Notes: generated by a model from the sequence alone, not told the origin. A DNA stretch of 64,000 bases from Pseudomonas guariconensis (GCF_015680235.1 NZ_JADLJL010000001.1:186001-250000); one strand, 5' to 3'; numbered from the stretch's first letter, positions 35,227 to 43,898 are shown. Numbers and translations are program-made.

Positions 35227-36678
35227 ATGCAACTACGTGCTGGGTGGTTCCGTTCCTTGCTACCGACGATCATGTCAACGGATCCCGGCGAGCCGTTCAA
35301 CCTGATGCGGCGCTTCTCGCTGATCAGCTTCGTCATCATCAGCGGTGTCGCGGTTGGCCTGGCTTCGTTGTCGACACGCTTTCTGGTCAATGAAAGCCTC
35401 GAGCGGGACGCCCTACTGTCGGCGCAGTTCATCCAGTCCATGGCTGCCGGCGAAATCCGCCACCATGGCCTGCTCGGCATGAACATGGGTGACGTGCTGT
35501 CGCTCACGTCCTACAGCATGCTCACCACCGATACCCTGCACAACCGTGACCTGGCCCGTTCGGAGTTCCTCGACCACCTGAGCAACCTGCCGGATATGCT
35601 TTTGGCCAGCATCTTTTCCACCGAACGCCAGATCATCTGGTCGACCAACCCTGCCCTCGTCGGCCGCAGGGTGCATGACGACGAGGCGCTGGAGACAGCA
35701 TTCAGCTCAAGCGGAGGCATCAGCGCCCGCTACGACGAGGTAGAGCCCGGTCGGACCGAGCAGCAGTTCACCCGTGCGCCGAAGATGTTCTTCGTCGAGA
35801 ACTACATCCCGTTGATGGACAGCCAAGGCAAGGTCCTGGCCATGGTGGAGCTGTACAAGGAGCCGGTAGACCTGCTCGAGCGGATAGAGCGTGGGCACCA
35901 GCTCATCTGGGCCGCCACCGCCCTGGGTGGGCTGATCATCTACTTCGGCCTGTTCTGGATCGTCTGGCGCGCCGCACAGCTGCTGGCTGCACAACAGGAC
36001 CAACTGGTGGCGAACAAGACCTACGGCGGCCTGGTGGAAATGTCCACCGCAGTGGCCCATAGCTTGCGCAACCCGCTGGCCAGCATCCGCAGCAGCGCCG
36101 AGCTGGCCCAGGTCATGCCGGGCCAGCCGGCAGTGCGCAACATCACCGACATCATCGCCCAGGTCGACCGGATGTCGAACTGGGTGGGCGAGCTGCTGCA
36201 ATGCCTGCGCCCGCTACGCGGGGAGTCGGAGCCGGTCGACCTGGTGCAGGCAGTGCACACGGCGCTCGACGGCTTCGCGCCCCAGCTTCGCCAGGCAAGG
36301 ATCGAGGTCACGTTCGATGCCGATGGCAGCGTCATGGTGACCAGTCATCACCTGCTGCTCATCCAGGTTCTGAACAGCGTCCTGGCCAATGCCATCGATG
36401 CCATGCCCAGTGGTGGAGCGCTGACGGTCACGCTCGAGCGCAACGACGCGCAGGTGGTGCTGCTGATCGACGACACCGGCCCCGGACTCAACCGGCAACA
36501 GGAGATGATGGCGTTCAAGTCGTTCTACACCACCAAGCAAGGCCGCCTCGGTATCGGCCTGGTCATGGTCCGGCAGGTGATGGAACGTTTTGACGGGCAA
36601 GCGAGCCTGAGCAACCTGGCGCCGCAGGGCACCCGGGTGTATCTGCAGTTTCGTAGGGCGATGGCGGCGCTTCAGTGA
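35227..36678 (+). CDS. Membrane-bound sensor histidine kinase
   Basis: 483 residues. Two hydrophobic helices (about 31-50 and 230-250) enclose a roughly 180-residue periplasmic sensor with DSQGKVLAMVELYKEP near its end. The HisKA domain has His278 in STAVAHSLRNPLASIRSSAEL, and the HATPase shows NSVLANAIDAMPSG, DDTGPGL and the GIGLVMVRQVMERFDG G box, similar to NtrB/ZraS kinases. The start has GGAGG 4 bases before the ATG. No response regulator is adjacent. It is divergent from the TorF porin. Confidence 0.87.
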   Translation: MQLRAGWFRSLLPTIMSTDPGEPFNLMRRFSLISFVIISGVAVGLASLSTRFLVNESLERDALLSAQFIQSMAAGEIRHHGLLGMNMGDVLSLTSYSMLTTDTLHNRDLARSEFLDHLSNLPDMLLASIFSTERQIIWSTNPALVGRRVHDDEALETAFSSSGGISARYDEVEPGRTEQQFTRAPKMFFVENYIPLMDSQGKVLAMVELYKEPVDLLERIERGHQLIWAATALGGLIIYFGLFWIVWRAAQLLAAQQDQLVANKTYGGLVEMSTAVAHSLRNPLASIRSSAELAQVMPGQPAVRNITDIIAQVDRMSNWVGELLQCLRPLRGESEPVDLVQAVHTALDGFAPQLRQARIEVTFDADGSVMVTSHHLLLIQVLNSVLANAIDAMPSGGALTVTLERNDAQVVLLIDDTGPGLNRQQEMMAFKSFYTTKQGRLGIGLVMVRQVMERFDGQASLSNLAPQGTRVYLQFRRAMAALQ

Positions 36679-36789
36679 AGGCTGCGCCGCAGTTGGCCAG
36701 CCCAGATGGCCGCCGTGTAAGATTGGGTTCTGGTTTGGGCGCTGGAGAACAGGCCCCGGCCTCTTGGGGTTGGGGCGCCAGGTTGGCCC

Positions 36790-38169
36790 TCAGTCAGGTA
36801 CGGACGCCTGCAGCGCTGCAGACTTGGCCGCAGGCTGGCTGTTGACCATGCAATACAAGGCCCCCGCCAGGACCAGGCCCACCGCCCAGCTGATATCCGC
36901 CCCCAGCCAGTTCGCGACGAAACCGGTGTAGAACGACAGCTTCATGAACGGAATGGTGCCGATGATCGAGACGGCATACACCGCCAGCGTGCGGCGATTG
37001 AAGCGCCCGTAGCGCCCCTTGGCGTTGTACAGCTCCCCGACTTCATAGTGCCCACGGCAGACCCAGTAGTAGTCAGCCAGGTTGATCGCACTCCACGGGA
37101 TCAGGAGGTAGAGCTGGCCGATCAGGATGTCGGCGAAGAAAGTGTCGAACCGGTACTGGGTGGCGATGGCGATCAGCGTCGCCGCCACGGTCAGCACGGC
37201 CATGATCAGCGCTTTTGCCGACGCCGTGACGTGCCGCAGTTCACCGAAGGCGCCGAAGATGGTCACCGACGACATGTAGGCGCTGTACAGGCAGAGCACG
37301 TTGTACTGGATGACGCCCAGCGCAATCACACCCAACGCCAGCGGCGCCCAGGGCCCGAACAAGGTGGCGATGGCGGTGGCAGGGTCGTGGCCGAGCGCGG
37401 ATGGGATGGCGACAGCCAGCAAGGCGCCCAGGGCCATCATGGCGAACGAGCCCAGCGCGCAGCCGCAATAGGTTGTCCAGAATGTGGTGCGGGTGTTCAC
37501 GTTTGCCGGCAGGTAGCGCGAATAGTCGGCTACGTAAGGGCCATACCCGAGCGTCCAGGACGCCGCCTGTGCCACGACCAGGTTGAAGGCCGTCCAGGAG
37601 AAACCGCTGCTGAGCGAGGTACTCACCCCGGCCTCGCCGGGGTGCAGCAGGATCAACACCAGGGCGCCGCCGAACACCAGGGTGGACAGCAGGCTCATCC
37701 ACGCCCCCAGGCGGTGGATCAGCTCGTAGCCGATGAAGCCGATGACGAATGTCAGCACGCCGACCAGGATGATCGCCTGGTCGTCGCTGATCGGCAGCAA
37801 GGCCTTCAAGGCGTCGCGCATGAGCACGCCGCTGGCGGCCAGGAACAGCACGGCGGCCGTGACCATCACCAATAATGGAATCGCAGCGCCATGCACGCCG
37901 AACTGCGCCCGGCTCTGGATCATTTGCGGCACGCCCAGGTGAGGCCCCTGGGCGGAGTGCGCGGCCATGAAGATGGTACCCACCAGGTTGCCGACCAGCA
38001 GGCCGAGCAATGTCCAGGCAAAGCTCAGGCCTGAGGCGATACCCAAGGTGCCGACCATCAGGGCCGTCACCTGGAAATTGGAGCTGAACCAGATCGTGAA
38101 CAGCCGTTTGGGTGAACCATAGCGTTCGGCGTGGGGGACAAACTCGATACTTCGCGTTTCCAGCTTCAC
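36790..38169 (-). CDS. NCS1-family nucleobase/cytosine permease-like transporter
   Basis: 459 residues with about 12 membrane helices. NCS1 marks include the N-terminal FTIWFSSNFQVTALMVGTLG, the substrate-region QFGVHGAAIPLLV, the family motif GYGPYVADYSRYLP and the late helix LLIPWSAINLADYYWV. Members import cytosine, purines, allantoin, hydantoins or thiamine precursors. No catabolic gene beside it narrows the choice. It is divergent from the EthD-domain gene with 285 bases between, in which I see no recognisable riboswitch. Confidence 0.87.
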   Translation of the reverse strand: MKLETRSIEFVPHAERYGSPKRLFTIWFSSNFQVTALMVGTLGIASGLSFAWTLLGLLVGNLVGTIFMAAHSAQGPHLGVPQMIQSRAQFGVHGAAIPLLVMVTAAVLFLAASGVLMRDALKALLPISDDQAIILVGVLTFVIGFIGYELIHRLGAWMSLLSTLVFGGALVLILLHPGEAGVSTSLSSGFSWTAFNLVVAQAASWTLGYGPYVADYSRYLPANVNTRTTFWTTYCGCALGSFAMMALGALLAVAIPSALGHDPATAIATLFGPWAPLALGVIALGVIQYNVLCLYSAYMSSVTIFGAFGELRHVTASAKALIMAVLTVAATLIAIATQYRFDTFFADILIGQLYLLIPWSAINLADYYWVCRGHYEVGELYNAKGRYGRFNRRTLAVYAVSIIGTIPFMKLSFYTGFVANWLGADISWAVGLVLAGALYCMVNSQPAAKSAALQASVPD

Positions 38170-38454
38170 GGGCGTTTCCTAATTGTTGTTATTCGGCGGA
38201 TTATCAGCCTGGCAACCGAACCCCATTCGGCCTGGCGACGAACACTTCATAGCTATCAACGACTTACAGGTGCAGTTCGTCGGCTTCTGGCAGCGATGTG
38301 GCAACCCCGTTGGATCGAATCTTGCTGGTTCTTGCGAGTTGGCCAGACGCGGTGTCACCGTCTAGTCCGTTCAGAGGATTCCAAAGCCACACCGAAGGCC
38401 GACCATGGTCCGCTCAAGGTCATTCCCGACCACGCCGTGTGTAAGGAGAGCTTC

Positions 38455-39156
38455 GTGCAGAAAGTCATCTACCTGCTTTGGCAACCTGAGCAAGACACCT
38501 CCGAGTCGTTCGCCGCTGCACTGCGCGGCCCCCTCGCCGACCGCCTGCAGACCCTCGGCGCCCGGCACCTGCAATTGAACCTCGCCGATGCCGACGTCAG
38601 CCCCGCCCAGGGCCTGCGCCAGCAACAGGCCGGCCCCCTGCCCCAGGCCGTGCTGAGCTTCTGGCTCGACACCGCCATCGCCGAGTTCCGTCGCCCGTTC
38701 GACGACACCCTGCACGCCAGCTGCGCACGCATCGCCGGGTACCTGGTGTGCGAATCGGTGCCTATCCGCAACACCCGCTTCCCTGCCCAGCTCGGCCAGC
38801 GCACCCACGGGTTCTCGCAACTGGCCTTCCTTCAGCGGCCAGCACGCTTGACCCACGAGGCCTGGCTCGAGGTGTGGCAGAACTACCACACGCGGGTGGC
38901 CATCGATACCCAGGACAACTTCGAATACGTGCAGAACCTGGTGGTGCAGGTGCTCACCCCCGGTGCCGCGCCGCTGGCGGCCATCGTCGAGGAGTGCTTC
39001 CCGCCCGCCGCCATGAACGACCCGCAGGCGTTCTTCGATGCACCGGGCGATGCGGCGAAGTTCCAGCACAACCTCGCGGTGATGATGGACAGCTGCCAAC
39101 GGTTCATCGACTTCGACCAGCTGGGCGTGCTGCCCACCAGCCAGTACCCACTGTGA
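38455..39156 (+). CDS. EthD-domain dimeric barrel protein
   Basis: 233 residues. The opening (QKVIYLLWQPEQDTSESFAAALRG) and the second half (HEAWLEVWQNYHTRVAIDTQDNFEYVQNLV, then AKFQHNLAVMMDSCQRFIDFDQLGVLPTSQY) fit EthD proteins with two ferredoxin-like repeats. The GTG start is chosen because TAAGGAG sits at ideal spacing; there is no nearby ATG. The family occurs in ether, steroid and terpenoid degradation loci, with mostly unknown chemistry. It may belong functionally with the SDR/Dabb set at 24.5-27.4 kb, which is inference. It is a single gene here. Confidence 0.8.
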   Translation: MQKVIYLLWQPEQDTSESFAAALRGPLADRLQTLGARHLQLNLADADVSPAQGLRQQQAGPLPQAVLSFWLDTAIAEFRRPFDDTLHASCARIAGYLVCESVPIRNTRFPAQLGQRTHGFSQLAFLQRPARLTHEAWLEVWQNYHTRVAIDTQDNFEYVQNLVVQVLTPGAAPLAAIVEECFPPAAMNDPQAFFDAPGDAAKFQHNLAVMMDSCQRFIDFDQLGVLPTSQYPL

Positions 39157-39212
39157 ATGGGCACTTTCGCCTGGCCTCAAGGGCTGGCCACACAGCCGTG
39201 ATCGAACTCTCC

Positions 39213-39309
39213 CCTGTGGGGGCTTGCCCCGCGATCGGCCGGGCCCGATATCTCGTCATCTGGCAAGGGCTTCGCCCTTGATCGCGGGACAAGCCCGTTC
39301 CCACAGAGG
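39213..39309. repeat. REPIN (inverted REP pair)
   Basis: CCTGTGGGGGCTTGCCCC at the left end is mirrored by GGGACAAGCCCGTTCCCACA at the right, both joined to GATCGC cores, with a small CAAGGGC/GCCCTTG hairpin inside. The arms match less well than in the copy at 30056. It occupies the first part of the 370-base gap between the EthD and OPT genes. Confidence 0.8.
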
Positions 39310-39333
39310 TGCTTTATGCTCTGCGCGACAGCA

Positions 39334-39372
39334 CAGCCCGAAGGGCTGGTTAATCTCCCACAAAAGATTACC
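39334..39372 (+). promoter_or_regulatory. Two consecutive hairpins in the leader of the OPT gene
   Basis: CAGCCC-GAA-GGGCTG is followed directly by GGTTAATCT...AGATTACC. Both can fold in a transcript reading toward the transporter about 150 bases downstream. I recognise no known riboswitch class. The remaining leader to 39526 contains further GC-rich segments without a clear structure. Confidence 0.3.
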
Positions 39373-39526
39373 GCTGAGTACACCGGCAGTTAGGTGTCGA
39401 TAGCAAACGGTCATGATAAGCCGCTGTGTTCCCGAGCCGCCGCTTACGGAGTGTCTACGGTGAACCTTCGCGGCATTCGGAACTCAGTAGCCCAGACGGC
39501 GCCTGTAACTTCTACAAAGGATTGCC

Positions 39527-41284
39527 ATGGGACATGCTCCATCCACCGTTTTCTCAACGATTCGCGTAGAACGTGAACTGAGCCTGCGGGCCGTGCTCAC
39601 CGGCGCGGTGCTGGGCATTTTGCTCACGCCATCGAATGTCTATGCGGGGCTCAAGATCGGCTGGTCGTTCAACATGTCGATAATCGCCTTGCTGGTCGGT
39701 TGTGCCCTGTGGCAGGGCCTGGCGGGAGGCAGGAAGGGCCTGCCGGCATGGTCGCTGCACGAAAGCAACATCAACCAAACCGTGGCTTCGGCCGCCGCCT
39801 CCATCGTTTCCGGCGGGCTTGTCGCGCCCATTCCCGCCTATACACTGCTCACCGGCCACCAGCTGGACCCGGTGCCCATGATGGCCTGGGTCTTCTCCGT
39901 GAGTTTCCTGGGCATCTGGATCGCCTGGTACCTGCGCCCCACCCTGCTCGCCGACCCTAACCTGAAGTTTCCCGAAGGCATTGCTACCCTGGAGACCTTG
40001 CAGCAGATCTACAGCCAGGGGCGTGAAGCCATGGCGCGGATCAAGGTTCTGTTCAGCGCCGCGCTGCTGTCAGCGCTGGTGAAATGGATTGATGTGTTCG
40101 CCTGGACGATACCGCGTTGGTCACCCACACCCACGTTAGAACGCCTGACCTTCACTGCCGACCCTTCGCTGATGCTCATCGGCTTTGGCAGCATCATCGG
40201 CATTCGCGTGGGCCTGACGTTGCTCTTCGGCGCCGCGCTGGCATGGGGCGGGCTAGCGCCCAGGCTGATCGACCATGCGCTGGTGGTGCTCGCCCCAAAC
40301 GCCAGCGGCCCACAGTTTGCCGCATTGGTGGAGTGGTTGTTATGGCCGGGGGTGAGCCTGATGGTTTGTGCGACCCTGACGTCTTTGGCTGTTCGTCTAT
40401 TGCAAGCGCATCGACGGTTGCCCGCCGACCTCAAGGCAAATCGCACACCGAGCCCCCAGATACGGTTTTCCCCGTGGCCTGCTTCGGGGCTACTGCTCTC
40501 CATCGCGCTGATCGTGCCCCTGCAAGTCCTACTGTTCGCCATTGATTGGTGGATGGCTCTGTTGAGCATTCCATTGGCGGTGTGCCTGGCGGTGGTCGCC
40601 GCGCGCGTGGTCGGCGCCACCGGCATCGCGCCGATCGGCGCTATCGGCAAGCTGTCGCAACTGAGCTTCGGGCTGATCGCCCCGGGCCAGGTGACCATCA
40701 ACCTGATGAGCGCCAACACGGCGGGTGGCGCAGCCGGGCAATCCACCGACCTGATGAACGACTTCAAGGTCGGCCAGGCGATCGGCGCAACGCCGCACAA
40801 GCAGTTGATCGCGCAATGCATCGGCATCTTTATCGGCAGCGTGTTTGGCGTACTGGTCTACCTGATGCTGATTCCCGATCCGCAGGCCCTGCTGCTCACC
40901 GAGCAATGGCCCGCACCGGCCGTAGCGACCTGGAAAGCGGTGGCCGAAACGCTAACCCAGGGGCTGCAGGCACTTTCGCCGGAAATCCGCTATGCGATAG
41001 CGACCGGAAGTTTTATTGGCGTGCTACTTGGCGCGTTGGACAGCCTGCTGCCGCAACGGCTGGCACGCTGGCTGCCGAGTACGGCAGCGTTGGGGTTGGC
41101 TTTCATATTGCCGGCATCGATCAGCATGATGATGGGCTTGGGTGCGGTACTCACTTGGCTGGTTAGCTGCCGTTGGCCGAGTGTCACTGAGCGATTCGCG
41201 ATTACGGCGGCGGCGGGGTTGATTGCTGGTGAGAGTATTTTGGGTGTGGGGGCTTCGTTCTGGGAGATGCTTCGGGCGTTGTAG
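39527..41284 (+). CDS. OPT/YSL-family oligopeptide or metal-chelate transporter
   Basis: 585 residues with 14 or so hydrophobic helices. OPT marks include ELSLRAVLTGAVLGILLTPSNVYAGLKIGW at the start, LLADPNLKFPEGIATLETL in the middle, and TINLMSANTAGGAAGQSTDLMNDFKVGQAIGA in the second half. The ATG has AAAGGA at 5 bases. Family members carry small peptides, glutathione derivatives or siderophore-metal complexes with protons. It is a single gene with a long, possibly structured leader. Base use becomes less GC-biased near its end. Confidence 0.85.
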   Translation: MGHAPSTVFSTIRVERELSLRAVLTGAVLGILLTPSNVYAGLKIGWSFNMSIIALLVGCALWQGLAGGRKGLPAWSLHESNINQTVASAAASIVSGGLVAPIPAYTLLTGHQLDPVPMMAWVFSVSFLGIWIAWYLRPTLLADPNLKFPEGIATLETLQQIYSQGREAMARIKVLFSAALLSALVKWIDVFAWTIPRWSPTPTLERLTFTADPSLMLIGFGSIIGIRVGLTLLFGAALAWGGLAPRLIDHALVVLAPNASGPQFAALVEWLLWPGVSLMVCATLTSLAVRLLQAHRRLPADLKANRTPSPQIRFSPWPASGLLLSIALIVPLQVLLFAIDWWMALLSIPLAVCLAVVAARVVGATGIAPIGAIGKLSQLSFGLIAPGQVTINLMSANTAGGAAGQSTDLMNDFKVGQAIGATPHKQLIAQCIGIFIGSVFGVLVYLMLIPDPQALLLTEQWPAPAVATWKAVAETLTQGLQALSPEIRYAIATGSFIGVLLGALDSLLPQRLARWLPSTAALGLAFILPASISMMMGLGAVLTWLVSCRWPSVTERFAITAAAGLIAGESILGVGASFWEMLRAL

Positions 41285-41365
41285 ATGGGCGATTTGGTCT
41301 GTGCTAACCCTAGAGACGTTTTCCATAACCAGTAGCGGGTCTCGGCACATTTCCTAAGCGCCCGT

Positions 41366-41512
41366 CTAGGCTCTGTCTGAAAAGTCTTGAGACGCCGGTC
41401 AGGCAAGGCGAAAACAGCCGAGGAAGCGGAGTTTACGGGTTGTAAATGAGCATTCCGAGGCTGTTTTCAACGCAGCATGACCAAGTATCAAGGCTTTTCA
41501 GACAGAGCCTAG
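41366..41512. mobile_element. MITE of IS5/IS427 type (141 bp)
   Basis: Near-perfect terminal inverted repeats (GGCTCTGTCTGAAAAG at 41369 and its reverse complement ending at 41509) enclose 141 bases with no coding capacity. The flanks read CTA...TAG, as expected if a CTAG target was split with TA duplicated. A second inverted repeat inside (GAAAACAGCC / GGCTGTTTTC around a GTTTAC/GTAAAT stem) lets the whole element fold as one hairpin. It lies between the OPT and DUF1993 genes and touches neither. Confidence 0.8.
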
Positions 41513-41520
41513 CGAGTGGT

Positions 41521-42039
41521 TCACTGTCGCAGATAGGCGAACATGTGCTGCACGTAATCGGCTTTTCCGAGCGGAACGCCATTGTGACGCAGAATGTTGT
41601 AGGCCGTAACGAGATGAAAGTAAAACTGTGGCGTAACCCAATCGACTGCGTACTCACTGCCGGTCATATCAAAGGTGATGTGATTTGGTAGCACGATTGA
41701 GATCTTGAGGTCTGCTGCTGCATCTATCGCTACGGCATCAGCAGCTTCTAAGAACCGCAACGTTCGTTCAATCAGCGCCTTCGCCGATGCGATGTCCTCT
41801 GGCGGCGAGAGCGTCTCAAGCGGCTGATGTGTAAGCCGCTGAACCGCCTCCTGCGCCTGGACACATGCATATTGAACCTGCCGAGAAAGATTGTGCATGT
41901 CAGGTGCTAGCCGAGACTCAAGCAAGATTACCGGATCGTAGCCCCTTTCAAGCGCGCAGGACTCTCCCTTGGACAAAAGAGTCGATAGGGCCCGTAACAT
42001 TTGGGCGAAACAGGGGATGGTGATTGCATAGATGGACAT
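41521..42039 (-). CDS. DUF1993 family protein
   Basis: 172 residues with the DUF1993 layout: MSIYAITIPCFAQMLRALSTLLSKGE, DPVILLESRLAPDMHNLSRQVQYAC, FDMTGSEYAVDWVTPQFYFHLVTAYNILRHNGVPLGKADYV. The fold belongs to the DinB-like four-helix group; function is unknown. The ATG has an AGGGAAAAG upstream. Codon use is AT-richer than the host genes to the left, and a MITE abuts its end, consistent with an acquired region. Confidence 0.85.
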   Translation of the reverse strand: MSIYAITIPCFAQMLRALSTLLSKGESCALERGYDPVILLESRLAPDMHNLSRQVQYACVQAQEAVQRLTHQPLETLSPPEDIASAKALIERTLRFLEAADAVAIDAAADLKISIVLPNHITFDMTGSEYAVDWVTPQFYFHLVTAYNILRHNGVPLGKADYVQHMFAYLRQ

Positions 42040-42168
42040 ATCTTTTCCCTAAGTAGTTATTCGACATGGATACCAGCGGCCAACGTTCATCACTCTGAAC
42101 CACTCAAGTTGCTCTGCGGTGCTGATGAATTGCGCACCCATGTCGGGTCAAAGAAACGGCGCCGACCC

Positions 42169-42527
42169 TCACGGTACCGAGGAGCGGATTTTAGCCATCA
42201 GCCATATGGAACCGACCAAGCACAGCATTAGGACGGATATCGAAGCAGGCAGATGAAACTGGTGAAAGCCAGCCAAGCCGAAACCGGCATGGATAAGGAA
42301 CGTGATCAGGCCTAGGCCAGCACAAATTTTTGCAAAGACCACCGCGTTGACCGCACCCAGCAACACGTTTCGATACCCAACCAGAACCACAGGTATTGCG
42401 AAGATATTGAACAGCAAGAAGCCCTGCACCCCGCCCGGTAGGAAAAACATCTCCACTCCTGCCAGTACGCGGCATCTATTTGATGAAGGATCAGTGCAAG
42501 CATTGTTACGAAATAGCTTCTTTCCAT
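42169..42527 (-). pseudogene. Frameshifted DUF6713-like membrane protein
   Basis: One frame opens MERSYFVTMLALILHQIDAAYWQEW (start at 42527), which matches the N terminus of small four-helix proteins of this type. The continuation, MFFLPGGVQGFLLFNIFAIPVVLVG and two more helices, lies in another frame ending at 42169. The junction GAGTGGAGATG near 42450 seems to lack one base; restoring one base joins both parts into a 119-residue protein. The family name is from memory of similar openings and is tentative; the broken frame is plain. It could be a real mutation or a sequence error. Confidence 0.6.
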
Positions 42528-42603
42528 GTAAGCAATCCCTTCAGCTAGTGGCCAATGCGGTCCTATTGAGGCTCACACGATGAGCAAGCACACCTGGGGC
42601 CTT

Positions 42604-43092
42604 GGACGGTCCGCACAATTCCAAATGTTGGCCTTATCGGCTCCACCGGCTATGCGAACGACTCGATTTGGAGTGCAGTATATGCAAAAGCGGTGGGCAA
42701 ACTGAAAGATGCCATGGACCAAGCGTTTGACGGGCCAGCGACCTACAGACGTGCTGGTGATGAGGCGGGACGACATTTAGGGCGATGCCCTCGGCGTGGA
42801 GCAAAAGAAGCCCCATAAGAAGCTGAGAATCATGCTCGAGGTGTACGGCGTGGAAAGCAGCCTGAGTGCCCTGGTCAGGAAGATTCTGGAGCGTAACGCG
42901 GCTCACGGATCCATACATACTGACTGCTGATCGACAATGGAAGGCGGGTCACGACACTCATGCTTCGCCATCGCTGGGACGATGCTCGGGCGGAAGCGGT
43001 TAAGGCCGCAGTTGCCCCCCCTGGCGACCCAGTACTGGCCGGCCGGGTCGGCCAACTCCAGTTCCGCGACATTCGCCCGAAGGCATGGTTAG
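42604..43092 (+). pseudogene. Decayed phage tyrosine recombinase (integrase) remnant
   Basis: Integrase sequence can be followed through shifting frames. ANDSIWSAVYAKAVGKLKDAMDQA (frame 1) is followed, after a 2-base loss near 42728, by LTGQRPTDVLVMRRDDI with the box I Arg. Then comes an in-frame TAG at 42778 and GDALGVEQKKPHKKLRIMLE; after another break near 42930 come RRVTTLMLRHRWDDARAEA and QFRDIRPKA with the box II Arg. The C-terminal catalytic His and Tyr are missing, as is the N-terminal arm-binding domain. It reads toward the tRNA fragment at 43146, the usual int-att layout, so it marks an older element integrated at this site. Confidence 0.75.
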
Positions 43093-43116
43093 ATTTTCCA
43101 TGCCTCAAAAACGCAA

Positions 43117-43140
43117 AAAGCCCTGATAAATCAGGGCTTT
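43117..43140 (-). terminator. Rho-independent terminator downstream of tRNA-Ser
   Basis: A perfect 10-bp stem (AAAGCCCTGA / TCAGGGCTTT, loop TAAA) is followed on the minus strand by TTTTTGCGTTTTT. It lies 5 bases beyond the CCA end of the tRNA-Ser fragment, which is where the native tRNA terminator would be. A separate hairpin, AGGCATGG/CCATGCCT, occupies 43081-43105. Confidence 0.8.
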
Positions 43141-43145
43141 GAATA

Positions 43146-43208
43146 TGGCGGAAGCGTAGAGATTCGAACTCTAGGATAGTTGCCCATCGACGGTTTTCAA
43201 GACCGTGG
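43146..43208 (-). tRNA. Partial tRNA-Ser(UGA), 3' portion; probable prophage attachment site
   Basis: Read on the minus strand there is an anticodon arm ACGGT-CTTGAAA-ACCGT (anticodon TGA), a long variable arm (GATGG-GCAA-CTATC) as in class II tRNAs, a T arm TAGAG-TTCGAAT-CTCTA, then CGCTTCC-G-CCA. The 5' acceptor strand and D arm do not match: the bases upstream would pair with CGCTTCC at only about five of seven positions and show no D loop. This is what a phage leaves when it integrates into the 3' half of a tRNA gene, so the segment is probably the att core at the left prophage end. The intact gene should lie beyond the right edge. Confidence 0.7.
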
Positions 43209-43243
43209 TACAAACGTCCAGCGCCTGCGTCCTCAGGGTCGAA

Positions 43244-43323
43244 ATCGATTCCAAAACAAACAGGAAACGGCACGGCTACAGGCCGCATACTGCAAGGGTC
43301 GTCGTTTTAGTTTTGGAACCGAT
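43244..43323. repeat. Inverted repeat beside the attachment site
   Basis: ATCGATTCCAAAACAAA (43244-43260) recurs inverted at 43307-43323 with two mismatches, 46 bases apart, in the non-coding strip between the tRNA fragment and the first phage gene. Paired short repeats at this place could be integrase arm-type or excisionase sites. A run of nine C follows at 43325. Confidence 0.4.
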
Positions 43324-43376
43324 TCCCCCCCCCTGCCCCGGCGTTCTGCCGCCCCGCCTCCAGCCCTTGGCAGGCG

Positions 43377-43595
43377 TCACTCTCCCCCTTCGTTTTCGTG
43401 CTCGACCAGCGCCCACAGTCTGGCCGACTCGGCTATCTCCAGCATGTCCACTAGGTCACCTTCATCGATATCCTGCCGCCGGTGCGCGGCATAGGCCATC
43501 TCGCTGAGAACGGCCGCGCGGCCATCTGGATCAGCGATCAACGCGACCTGGTCGCCCAGCTCTGCCAGCCAGGCCTTTGGCAGCCCGGTTATCAT
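43377..43595 (-). CDS. Phage protein of unknown function
   Basis: 72 residues beginning [41 protein letters not shown] and ending in an acidic tail (EHENEGGE). The start overlaps the stop of the preceding gene (ATGA), so the two are coupled. It is not recognised. The composition suggests a small helical cytoplasmic protein. It is the last gene before the attachment site. Confidence 0.6.
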   Translation of the reverse strand: MITGLPKAWLAELGDQVALIADPDGRAAVLSEMAYAAHRRQDIDEGDLVDMLEIAESARLWALVEHENEGGE

Positions 43596-43885
43596 TCCAG
43601 GCGGCACCACCACGACTGCGCGTACAGCACGCCGTCGATCTCTTCGAATCCGGTGATGTTCATTCCGAGCGTTGCCATGCCATTCACGCACGCATCGTGC
43701 AGCCGAGGGATGATGTCGCCTCCCGGCGTCGGGTTGAACACCCATGCCTCAATGCATGGCCGACCCAGCACCTTGCTATGGCTGTACTCAATGTGCACAT
43801 CAGCCCGCAGCGGTTTGATCTTCGCGAGCTGGTCTCTGGGGATGGCGACGCCGCGCTCACGGCGGCGAGTGAGAAGGAAGTACAT
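43592..43885 (-). CDS. Phage protein of unknown function
   Basis: 97 residues starting [37 protein letters not shown], then [45 protein letters not shown] and ending in [12 protein letters not shown] at 43924 would add 13 residues but would place the LexA box inside the gene, so I prefer the ATG with GGTGA upstream. It is divergent from the SRAP gene with the LexA box between, hence possibly SOS-controlled too. Confidence 0.6.
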   Translation of the reverse strand: MYFLLTRRRERGVAIPRDQLAKIKPLRADVHIEYSHSKVLGRPCIEAWVFNPTPGGDIIPRLHDACVNGMATLGMNITGFEEIDGVLYAQSWWCRLE

Positions 43886-43898
43886 AGGGTCACCGAAA

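Noticed and set aside
42960-43142. A separate 60-codon gene starting MLRHRWDD
   Set aside because: The sequence matches the end of a tyrosine recombinase whose earlier parts are in other frames upstream. It also runs through the terminator, so it is pseudogene, not a gene.
43146-43270. A complete functional tRNA-Ser
   Set aside because: The anticodon, variable and T arms are good, but the 5' acceptor strand mispairs and no D arm is found.
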